Origin: a bacterium | GTDB taxonomy: Bacteria; JAJVIF01; JAGGVT01 | Direction of reading: 5' to 3' | Assembly: GCA_021157815.1 (NCBI GenBank) | Contig: JAGGVT010000190.1 | Location: 1 to 19,500, forward strand | DNA: 19,500 nt | Part shown: positions 7,302 through 14,428 of the stretch, piece after piece | How the letters are laid out: the number at the start of each line of letters is the position of its first letter | Position numbering within the stretch: position 1 is the stretch's first letter | Translations under genes and position numbers: made by a program | The notes under the pieces: generated by a model | What the model was told of the DNA's origin: nothing | Database searches by the model: none | The model's input: the letters and a program-made list of their open reading frames with translations, nothing else

Positions 7302-8258
7302 ATGATTGAAGTAGAAAGCTTGACCAAATCGTTCGGTGACACGGTCGCCGTAAAAGATGTTTCTTTCAATGTTGAGTCCGGCGAGGTCCTTGGGCTCCTT
7401 GGCCCAAATGGCGCGGGCAAGACCACGACAATACGCATGCTTACGGGTTATCTTCCGCCCACACGCGGCACCGCACGGATAGTCGGTTATGATATTTTTA
7501 AGGATTCGCTGAAAGTCAGGCGTCAAATCGGATACCTGCCGGAAAACGTTCCTCTTTACAATAATATGTCTGTTAACACGTTTCTTAATTTTGTCGCGCG
7601 TGTGAAAGATACTGAGGTGCGAACCAGAAACGACCAGATTGATGAAATCCTTCTGCACTGCGGCCTTAGAGAGGTTCAGAATAAAACTATCGGCAAACTG
7701 AGCAAGGGCTTCAAGCAAAGAGTTGGACTTGCGCAGGCGCTGATTGGCAATCCGATGGTTCTTATTCTTGATGAGCCGACAACAGGACTCGACCCAAGGC
7801 AGATTGCCCAGATTCGAGATTTGATTAAGCAACTTGCATCAGGGCATACAATTATTCTCTCGACTCACATACTTCACGAGGTCAGCATGGTTTGCGACAG
7901 AGTCGTTATCATTCATAACGGCGAGGTTGTCGCGCAGGACTCAGTTGAGAATCTTACAAAAGAACTGACCAAGACGCAGATGACATACATTACGATCCAC
8001 GGACCGCTTAAACTTGTAAAGGAAAGCCTTAAAACAGTTGAGGGCGTGCTTGTAGTGGAGAGCCATCCCGGGGATGTTGAGGATGTGAATAATTTTATTG
8101 TTCATGCCCAACTTGAAAGGGATATACGGGAACTTATCGCAAAATGTGTTGTAAACAGTGGGTTCGGTCTTCTTGAACTGAAAAGCCATGCACTTTCACT
8201 TGAGGATATTTTCCTTCAGTTGACAACAAAGGGCGCCAAACCGATGAATTTGAACTGA
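7302..8258 (+). CDS. ABC transporter ATP-binding protein, GldA-like
   Basis: The 318-aa nucleotide-binding subunit of an ABC-2 type exporter or export-like complex; it hydrolyses ATP at the inner membrane to drive the permease encoded next. Motifs: Walker A GPNGAGKT (34-41), GYLPENVPLY (77-86, the Q-loop region with the Glu typical of GldA-like proteins), signature LSKGFKQRV (133-141), Walker B LILDEP (154-159) and H-loop His189 in STHIL. A C-terminal accessory region of about 90 residues follows the ATPase core. AGGTGAGG directly precedes the ATG. It is the first gene of an operon (61 bp to the permease). In Bacteroidetes the equivalent GldA-GldF-GldG set is needed for gliding, but homologues are widespread without gliding, so motility should not be inferred. 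Confidence 0.95.
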   Translation: MIEVESLTKSFGDTVAVKDVSFNVESGEVLGLLGPNGAGKTTTIRMLTGYLPPTRGTARIVGYDIFKDSLKVRRQIGYLPENVPLYNNMSVNTFLNFVARVKDTEVRTRNDQIDEILLHCGLREVQNKTIGKLSKGFKQRVGLAQALIGNPMVLILDEPTTGLDPRQIAQIRDLIKQLASGHTIILSTHILHEVSMVCDRVVIIHNGEVVAQDSVENLTKELTKTQMTYITIHGPLKLVKESLKTVEGVLVVESHPGDVEDVNNFIVHAQLERDIRELIAKCVVNSGFGLLELKSHALSLEDIFLQLTTKGAKPMNLN

Positions 8259-8319
8259 TTGCTGAAAAGCGCCGTTGGATGATGAATTTGATAAATTCAA
8301 AACCGATCAGGATTAAGAA

Positions 8320-9039
8320 ATGAAAAACGTAAAAACAATAATGGACAAAGAGATCAGGGCTTATTTTACGTCACCGATGGCCTACACAGCCTTGTGCTTG
8401 TTCCTGCTGATTAGTGGAGTCATTTTCAACAGCAACATTTTGAAGGAACATAGCAGTGAAATGATCAATCTGTTCATTCTGATGATATATCTTTTCATCA
8501 TGATAATTCCAGCATTGACCATGCACCTGTTCGCTGAGGAGCGCAGGAGCGGCACAATCGAATTGTTGATGACCTACCCGATTCAGGACTGGGAGGTTGT
8601 AATGGGCAAATTCCTTGCGGGCTTCGCGCTTTTTATGGGGATGCTTCTTTTGACATTCCACTTTCCATTGTTTTTGTTAATGTGGGGGAATCCGGACCCC
8701 GGCGCAATACTCGCCGGCTATCTGGGATTAATCCTGCTTGGCGGTACGTTTCTCAGTATTGGAATGCTTGCTACATCATCCACTAAATCACCCAACGTCG
8801 CGTTTATCATGGCTGCGGGAGTTTTGTTCGGGCTGACAGTAATTGGCCAGGTCGCAATTAATTTTGCGGGAACCGGAGCTATCGCGGATTTCGTTTCGTA
8901 CATATCAATAACGGAACACTTTCGCAATTTTACAATGGGGACCATTAATTCCAAGGATATCGTGTTCTATTTAAGCGTTATTTTCTTCGCGCTGTTTGCT
9001 TCTATCAGGCTTGTGGAGATGAGACGCTGGAAAAATTAA
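8320..9039 (+). CDS. ABC-2 type permease, GldF-like
   Basis: A 239-aa membrane subunit with six hydrophobic helices. The family hallmarks are the N-terminal amphipathic start MKNVKTIMDKEIRAYFTSPM, the cytoplasmic loop FAEERRSGTIELLMTYPIQDWEVVMGK (around 70-95; EERRSGTIELL is the conserved coupling stretch of this permease family) and the closing SIRLVEMRRWKN. It partners the ATPase upstream. AGGA sits 7 nt before the ATG. 42 bp separate it from the GldG-like gene. Confidence 0.93.
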   Translation: MKNVKTIMDKEIRAYFTSPMAYTALCLFLLISGVIFNSNILKEHSSEMINLFILMIYLFIMIIPALTMHLFAEERRSGTIELLMTYPIQDWEVVMGKFLAGFALFMGMLLLTFHFPLFLLMWGNPDPGAILAGYLGLILLGGTFLSIGMLATSSTKSPNVAFIMAAGVLFGLTVIGQVAINFAGTGAIADFVSYISITEHFRNFTMGTINSKDIVFYLSVIFFALFASIRLVEMRRWKN

Positions 9040-9081
9040 TGAAATGTTCAGTATAACAGCACTGAACACGGGAGACATAGA

Positions 9082-10716
9082 ATGGTTGGTTTAAACCCGG
9101 ATCACGATAATATCAGGGACATATATATGGATAGCAATCCGTCTGAGAAAATCAGGCAATCCAAAAACGCGATACCAAAGCTGATTGGCAGTGTGGGCGC
9201 CATCGCGCTTGTTCTTGGATTGATAATCATCGCGATTTCAGATTCCGTTAATGTCTTCACGCTTGGCTTGTCGGGTCTGGGACTGCTTCTTCTGCTTGTG
9301 TTTGTCGCGATTGATTTCAAGAAAGTCAAAGCGTTTATGTCATCACGAGAAACAGTCTATTCAGCCAACATGACAATAGTGTTTCTCGCGTTGTTTGGAA
9401 TTCTTGTGATTGTGAATTCAGTCTCGTCGAACCATTATGTTACAATTGATCTTACAAAAAACAGCGATAACACTCTCAGCGAACAGACCAGGAAAATCCT
9501 GAAAGATGTCAGTTCAACAAAACGAAATATTCAAATCACAGCGTTTTTACGAAATGACAGCCCGAGGAAGATGCCATGCCTGGCGCTTCTGGAACGCTTC
9601 AGCCATTTCGCGCCAACACTGAAATACGGTTGTATTGATTATGAGATAAAAAAGAAACTGGCAATTGAAAAAGGAATCGACAGGCCATGCCTGCTGCTTG
9701 AATCGGATGGCATGTCGCAGATTTCCAATGATTTTGATGAGAGGAGCGTTACAAGCGCGTTGTTAAAACTTCTTCATCCTGACCAGAAAGTTATTGGGCT
9801 TCTCGCAGGACACGGGGAATTCAAACCGCAGGGGACAGGTGGACGATCTCTCTCGCAACTGGTGGCATATCTCGAAAAAGAGAACTTCATTGTAAAACCG
9901 CTTAATATCGCATCGACGGGAAATATCCCGCTTGAGATTTCGCTTGTGGTGATAGCGGCGCCTAATCGGCCTGTCAATGAGAGGGAAATCGCGGCATTAA
10001 CGGACTTTTCACGTCGTGGCGGTTCCATCGCGCTTTTCCTCGAACCATTTTCAAATCACGGGCTTGATTCGTTTCTTGGCAAAATCGGTGTTGAGGATAA
10101 TGATGACATGCTCATCGATCGCACGGAAAACTACTTCCAGGAGGAGACAACTCCTGTACTAAAAACATATATGCATCACCCGATAACCGCAGGTTTTCTT
10201 GAAAAGCAAATGGAGGAGGGCGGATTTGTTGGTGGATTGATAGTTCCAACCGCGACTAGTTTTAAAATATTGGATAAACTTCCACAGGAACTTAGCGTGG
10301 AACCGCTTGCGCTTTCAAGCAAAGAGTCATGGGGTGAAACTGACAGCACGATTGTGGAATTAAATCCTGAGGAGGACAATGTCGGGCCTGTAAATGTAGC
10401 GGTTGTATCAACTATAAATTTCCCGATGAATGAAGAGGATGGGACTGAATCGGTTACATCCCGTTGTGTTGTGGTTGGTGATGCGGATTTGCTTACAGAT
10501 GCCAGTTTGAAAGAGGGCAGCAATTTCGATTTCGTTCTCAACTCGATTAACTGGCTGGTGGAAGAGGAAACAATGATTGCAGAGCGTGTGCGTATTGCCG
10601 AGGACCGTAAAATTGATCTTGAGCCTTCGCAGATTAAAGCCATGCAGGTTATCAATTTGTTTATTCCTTTGTTTATCGCAGCGATAGGCTTGTTCATGTG
10701 GATTAGACGGCGTTAG
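9082..10716 (+). CDS. GldG-like ABC auxiliary protein (ABC_transp_aux type)
   Basis: A 544-aa protein with three N-terminal membrane helices (about 36-52, 57-78, 97-114), a large extracytoplasmic region, and a final helix (about 523-541) ending in RRR. The soluble part starts with the family phrase HYVTIDLTKNSDNTLSEQT (about 118-136), then 'KRNIQITAFLR', and carries the GLLAGHGEFKP motif typical of GldG/ABC_transp_aux proteins. The role is thought to be periplasmic partner of the ABC complex; no substrate is known for the family. GGGAG lies 7 nt before the ATG at 9082; an internal ATG at 9127 (MDSNPSEK) is possible but has no better signal. The gene order ATPase-permease-GldG-DUF4340 is the standard one. 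Confidence 0.92.
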   Translation: MVGLNPDHDNIRDIYMDSNPSEKIRQSKNAIPKLIGSVGAIALVLGLIIIAISDSVNVFTLGLSGLGLLLLLVFVAIDFKKVKAFMSSRETVYSANMTIVFLALFGILVIVNSVSSNHYVTIDLTKNSDNTLSEQTRKILKDVSSTKRNIQITAFLRNDSPRKMPCLALLERFSHFAPTLKYGCIDYEIKKKLAIEKGIDRPCLLLESDGMSQISNDFDERSVTSALLKLLHPDQKVIGLLAGHGEFKPQGTGGRSLSQLVAYLEKENFIVKPLNIASTGNIPLEISLVVIAAPNRPVNEREIAALTDFSRRGGSIALFLEPFSNHGLDSFLGKIGVEDNDDMLIDRTENYFQEETTPVLKTYMHHPITAGFLEKQMEEGGFVGGLIVPTATSFKILDKLPQELSVEPLALSSKESWGETDSTIVELNPEEDNVGPVNVAVVSTINFPMNEEDGTESVTSRCVVVGDADLLTDASLKEGSNFDFVLNSINWLVEEETMIAERVRIAEDRKIDLEPSQIKAMQVINLFIPLFIAAIGLFMWIRRR

Positions 10717-10740
10717 CGCCGGATTATTCGGAGACACGTA

Positions 10741-12114
10741 ATGAAATACACTAAAATACTGGTTCTTATTTTAATCATTCTTGCCGTTGGTTATTTCTTT
10801 CTGGAACATAAAAATCCTCAGAAAAAACCAGGTGTGTTCGCAACCGTTGGCGAGTATTTTTTTGTTAAGGCGTCTGATATTGACAGAGTGGAACTTGCCA
10901 GTGATGATGGGAATATCGTTATTGTCAAACAGGCGGATGAATGGCGGATTGAGTCGCCACTCAAATCTCCCGCTGATATAGGTACTGTCAACGCGCTTCT
11001 CGGGGGAATCATTCAAAATCCGATACATCGTGTATTGCCATCCGACCAAATAGGTGAACTTTCTGAATATGGCCTTTCTGACACAAGTGAATCTGTAACA
11101 CTTTACGGCGGCGGGAAAGTCCTTCTCGATTTAAAACTGGGCGACAGGAATCCAACCGGCAGTGATCTTTACGCGAAGAAAGGCGGTGGTGGCGAGATTT
11201 TCACAACCGCGGTTCAAATAGATGACAAGCTTATTTATGACCCGAACCATTACAGGACGCGTACGCCGATGCGAATTGATGTGGATTCGGTTTCATCGCT
11301 TGTGTTCACATATCCTGATAGCTACTGGCGGCTTGACCGTCGTGGCGATACCGGCAACTGGTATATTAGCGAACCTGAAATGTTCAGGGCTAAAAATTCA
11401 AAAATAAACAGGATGCTTTCCCAGCTGAAATCAATGCAGGTTACTGAATTCTTGAATCAGCGTCTTCCCGATGATGATGCTCATGGCCTGAATACTCCCG
11501 AAGTCGTTGTTGAAATTACCAGCAAGATTGATAACAGAACTAAAACAACAAAGATGATTCTGGGTGAAACATCGGTAGAGAAAAACGCGATTTACGCCAG
11601 GCTTTCAGATTTGCCGGATGAGGATGTTCTTATCGAGGCAAGCATCCTTCACAAACTCAAACTGACTGCGGATGACCTTCGCGAGAACAGTTTGTTTCTT
11701 GTTGACCCGACTAAGATTGAGAGTTTGGATGTTCGCGAGCGCGGCGCAAAGAACCTGAGCATCTACCAGACTCCCAAAAATGAATGGAAAATGATTTCCC
11801 CCAATGCCGGAAACATGGCTGAGTCGGCATTGAAGGACTTTTTCCAGAAGCTGACCAACCTTCGTCCGAGTGAGTATATCTCCCTGGAGGATTTGGATAA
11901 CATTGATGTGGATGTTACCGGATTTGAATCATACAAGGCGAAAATTGTGGTTAAACGGCGCGGTGATTACAGCGACCTCGAAATAGTTATAGGTAATATT
12001 GACAAGGACAAGGGATATTACGTTTTGGTCAGTGATATTGAGGGCGCGTATTTTGTAAGTGAGGATTTAGTCGCACAGCTATTCGACTCCAACAAACGCC
12101 TCAAGGGTGTGTAG
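10741..12114 (+). CDS. DUF4340 domain protein
   Basis: A 457-aa protein with an N-terminal membrane anchor (TKILVLILIILAVGYFFLE, 4-22) and a periplasmic remainder. DUF4340 units appear three times: WRIESPLKSPAD (W68), WYISEPEMFRAKNS (about W207) and WKMISPNAGNMAES (about W348), each followed by a helix and a short strand set such as YGLSDTSESVTLYGG or HGLNTPEVVVEIT. DUF4340 proteins regularly follow GldG-like genes; their biochemical role is unknown. CGGAG lies 7 nt before the ATG and only 24 bp separate it from the gene upstream, so translation is probably coupled within one transcript. It is the last gene of the operon. Confidence 0.9.
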   Translation: MKYTKILVLILIILAVGYFFLEHKNPQKKPGVFATVGEYFFVKASDIDRVELASDDGNIVIVKQADEWRIESPLKSPADIGTVNALLGGIIQNPIHRVLPSDQIGELSEYGLSDTSESVTLYGGGKVLLDLKLGDRNPTGSDLYAKKGGGGEIFTTAVQIDDKLIYDPNHYRTRTPMRIDVDSVSSLVFTYPDSYWRLDRRGDTGNWYISEPEMFRAKNSKINRMLSQLKSMQVTEFLNQRLPDDDAHGLNTPEVVVEITSKIDNRTKTTKMILGETSVEKNAIYARLSDLPDEDVLIEASILHKLKLTADDLRENSLFLVDPTKIESLDVRERGAKNLSIYQTPKNEWKMISPNAGNMAESALKDFFQKLTNLRPSEYISLEDLDNIDVDVTGFESYKAKIVVKRRGDYSDLEIVIGNIDKDKGYYVLVSDIEGAYFVSEDLVAQLFDSNKRLKGV

Positions 12115-12246
12115 GATTTGTTTTCTATTCAAGGCGTGAGTGAGATGTTTTCCGATTTTTATTCAAGTTTATCTATTGTCGCACCTACCTCTCACTAACC
12201 AGGTTGTCGGAAAAGGCATTTTTTGCGATTCTCCTCATTGAAATCC

Positions 12247-12354
12247 CTCGGGTGCCGCCCATACAGCCGTCTCGGCTTTATGGGTAAAATCGCATGACTT
12301 CGCAGTAATCACCCACAAATCACAAAAAGACGTGATGTGTGGGCGGCACCCGAG
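12247..12354. repeat. MITE-like palindrome with CTCGGGTGCCGCCCA termini
   Basis: A perfect 15-bp inverted repeat, 12247-12261 / 12340-12354, encloses a second hairpin (CCCACAAATCAC 12312-12323 / GTGATGTGTGGG 12332-12343, one mismatch). This is the main content of the 538-bp gap 12115-12652, together with a short REP-like stretch (about 12386-12412, ATTCC...GGAATGACA) and the tandem array that follows. Confidence 0.75.
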
Positions 12355-12423
12355 CCATTTGAGTATATTTCCAACGTAGCAAGAGATTCCTCCGCTTCGC
12401 TACGGAATGACAATATTTCTTGT

Positions 12424-12583
12424 TCTGCCAACCTGCCAACCTACTAACCTGCTAACCTACTAACCTGCTAACTTACTAACCTGCTAACCTACTGACCTGC
12501 TAACCTACTAACCTGCTAACTTACTAACCTGCTAACTTACTAACCTGCTAACTTACTAACCTGCTAACTTACTAACCTGCTAA
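12424..12583. repeat. Tandem array of 20 x 8-bp units (YYTRCYRA, mostly CCTGCTAA / CTTACTAA)
   Basis: The 160 bp divide exactly into twenty 8-bp units. The first two are TCTGCCAA and CCTGCCAA. The rest alternate CCTGCTAA with CCTACTAA or CTTACTAA, giving a 16-bp higher-order period that is perfect over the last four pairs, as if recently expanded. Nearly every unit has TAA on the plus strand and TAG on the minus strand; because 8 is not a multiple of 3, all six frames close within a few units, so the array cannot be coding. Two units (CCTGCAAA, CCTGCTAA) recur at 13776-13791, on the other side of the lipoprotein gene. There are no spacers, so it is not a CRISPR. Confidence 0.95.
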
Positions 12584-12652
12584 AGAAACCACCTGTATTA
12601 ACGATAGATAGAATAGTGCATTAGTTATATCTATAAGATGGAGGTGCCACTG

Positions 12653-13684
12653 ATGAAGTGGACCCAAATATGGCTGCCCTTGATGGCAGTGATGGTTTTG
12701 ATGTTTGCGGGATGCAGTAGCTCGACAAATTCTGTTATTATCCCGAATCCTGATGAGGCAAGGGATACGAGTTACCTGCCGGATGAATACTGCGGCGAGG
12801 CTACAATTGTACCTTTAATCGCGGGGCAGAATATTACAGTGGGTGAAGTAATAGTAACCAACGATGAGGAATTCATTTATGTTGAATTCGTCACATGGGA
12901 CCCATGGGTGCTGATTGAGACGCATGTAGCGGTTTCAGATACGCTTGACGGCATTCCTCAAACGAAAAAAGGCAGTCCGAAAATCGGGCATTTTGATTAC
13001 ACAATCGATAGTTTCATTGAGTTGAGCCAATGGCCCGATGCCACCGAGCTTTACATAGCCGCGCACGCCGTGGTCCATATGCTTGGTGAGAATGGAGAAG
13101 TATTGCAGGAGGAAACAGCCTGGGCTAAGGGCGAAGGATTCGACAAGTCATGGGCGATGTATTTCCTCTACACCATTCAGGAATGCACTCCGGCAGTGGA
13201 TGACTGGGTGGTTCTTCCTGATTTTCCTGTCGAGATGATTGTTAATCCCGGTTACTGGGCGACATTCGATACGGAATTGATGAATATTCCGTATGGTGAA
13301 TATACAGTTGAGGACTGGTGGTATGGCGGCTGGTGCATACAGGAGGATGTTCCGATGGAGTATGGAACGACACTCTGGACATACCTGTATTCGTCACTGG
13401 CAGCCGACCTTCCGCCGGAAGCGTCGGGATATGATTGGGAGATGATTAATTATGTAATCAATCATACACCAATGGCAGCTACGCCTGAGGATATTCAGGA
13501 AGCTATCTGGTATTTCACGGAAAACAAGACGGAATATCCGACTGACCCTGAAGCATTATGGATGGTACTTGCTGCTGAAGAGAACGGAGAGGGTTATTCT
13601 CCTGTAGAGGGCGGAACTGTGGCGGTAATCTGTTATGTCGGGCCTGAAGTCCAGTTGAGCATTATTCAGGTGGATAATTCCTAG
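12653..13684 (+). CDS. Lipoprotein with candidate Cys-Gln thioester domain
   Basis: The start at 12653 is chosen because GGAGGTG (12640-12646) sits 6 nt before it; the in-frame ATG at 12638 overlaps that ribosome-binding site. The 343-aa product has a signal peptide MKWTQIWLPLMAVMVLMFAGC with lipobox Cys21. Domain 1 (about 45-180) carries phrases shared by many surface proteins: LIAGQNITVGEVIVTNDEEF, IETHVAVSDTLDGIPQTKKG, ELYIAAHAVVHM. Domain 2 (about 195-340) has GGWCIQEDVPM (Cys228) and EDIQEAIWYF (Gln282). This Cys...Gln-x-Ala-Ile-Trp layout matches thioester (TQXA-type) domains, in which Cys and Gln form an internal thioester. The function is inferred: a surface protein, possibly covalently reactive. 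The domain assignment rests on motif resemblance only. The gene stands alone between a tandem array and a terminator. Confidence 0.85.
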   Translation: MKWTQIWLPLMAVMVLMFAGCSSSTNSVIIPNPDEARDTSYLPDEYCGEATIVPLIAGQNITVGEVIVTNDEEFIYVEFVTWDPWVLIETHVAVSDTLDGIPQTKKGSPKIGHFDYTIDSFIELSQWPDATELYIAAHAVVHMLGENGEVLQEETAWAKGEGFDKSWAMYFLYTIQECTPAVDDWVVLPDFPVEMIVNPGYWATFDTELMNIPYGEYTVEDWWYGGWCIQEDVPMEYGTTLWTYLYSSLAADLPPEASGYDWEMINYVINHTPMAATPEDIQEAIWYFTENKTEYPTDPEALWMVLAAEENGEGYSPVEGGTVAVICYVGPEVQLSIIQVDNS

Positions 13685-13728
13685 CAATATTTCGGATTTG
13701 CTTTTAATTGGATCAATTGAAAATAACA

Positions 13729-13755
13729 GCCCGGCGAATCATCGCCGGGCTTTTT
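13729..13755 (+). terminator. Rho-independent terminator of the lipoprotein gene
   Basis: A perfect 9-bp stem GCCCGGCGA (13729-13737) / TCGCCGGGC (13742-13750), loop ATCA, then TTTTT. It lies 45 bp after the stop codon. Confidence 0.9.
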
Positions 13756-13762
13756 CATCTAT

Positions 13763-13794
13763 GCAGGTTTTCAAACCTGCAAACCTGCTAACTT
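13763..13794. repeat. Hairpin GCAGGTTT-TC-AAACCTGC plus two stray 8-bp array units
   Basis: A perfect 8-bp stem at 13763-13770 / 13773-13780 follows the terminator. CCTGCAAA-CCTGCTAA (13776-13791) repeats the unit of the 12424-12583 array. The following 13795-13860 holds TCCGTTCG / CGAACGGA inverted repeats and a small CCTGTC-GAAA-GACAGG hairpin. Confidence 0.6.
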
Positions 13795-13885
13795 CATCCG
13801 TTCGCAGATGAATCTGTCTTCGAACGGAACCTGTCGAAAGACAGGACCGGACGTATTAGCCTTAGGAAGTTTTAACTCTGCCAAT

Positions 13886-13923
13886 AATCCCCCCCCGGAG
13901 CAATCCGCGGGGGATTTTCTTTT
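13886..13923 (+). terminator. Second terminator-like hairpin
   Basis: AATCCCCC (13886-13893) pairs with GGGGGATT (13909-13916), followed by a T-rich run to about 13923. It could also act as a repeat element. Confidence 0.5.
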
Positions 13924-13970
13924 TCCTATCAATTTGATTTGCGTTTTCTAATGCTCTTAGGAGTAAATAC

Positions 13971-14124
13971 GTAACCCGGGGACGCTTCCCCGGGCGAAGT
14001 CGAAAGTTTTACATTATGGAATTGATTGTGCCATACAAAATAAACCAGATGTAACAGTGATTGACTTGATTGAATACGAGCGAAATAAGGACGACTAACG
14101 CCCGGGGAAGCGTCCCCGGGTTAC
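13971..14124. repeat. 154-bp element with 26-bp perfect inverted termini, each itself a hairpin
   Basis: Positions 13971-13996 and 14099-14124 are exact reverse complements. Each contains CCCGGGGA / TCCCCGGG, an 8-bp stem with a 4-nt loop. The right copy is further enclosed by GGACGACTAA (14089-14098) / TTAGTCGTCC (14128-14137). The region 13685-14428 between two converging genes has no credible gene; from 14140 to 14428 I see nothing beyond AT-rich sequence. Confidence 0.85.
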
Positions 14125-14428
14125 TGATTAGTCGTCCCTGAAAAACTATGTTTTGAGTTATGAGCAATTGAGTATCGGTTGGGATTTCCAGTTGGATTTC
14201 CTCAGGATGTTGTGAATACACTCAAAATCTTGACCAACGTTGTTTATAGGAGCGGATGCTTGTGTGAGAGGCATAAAAACAGGTGAAAAAAAGCGCAAAA
14301 AAGAAAGCGAGGCAAGTAGCTTTCTCAAAGACGAATTGGATTTAGAAAAAGCAGTAAATTAAAAGAATAGAACAGCATATTGAGCTCACAATTTGCAAGC
14401 TCAAGTCAATATGGTGGAAGTGGTTAGA

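Noticed and set aside
7242-7832. 196-aa open frame antisense to the ABC ATPase gene
   Set aside because: It overlaps the promoter and Walker A region of a clear gene; no motifs.
10176-10697. 173-aa open frame antisense to the GldG-like gene
   Set aside because: Low-complexity, Ser/Thr/Ile-rich shadow of a well-supported gene.
7302-12114. Gliding motility operon
   Set aside because: The genes resemble gldA/F/G, but no other gld or spr genes are present and DUF4340 companions are common in non-gliding bacteria.
12424-12583. Possible CRISPR array
   Set aside because: Units are 8 bp with no spacers and no cas genes nearby; it is a simple tandem repeat.
14009-14221. 70-aa open frame on the minus strand between the lipoprotein and TPR genes
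   Set aside because: It runs through the inverted-repeat element at 14099-14124, has no ribosome-binding site and shows no protein-like pattern.
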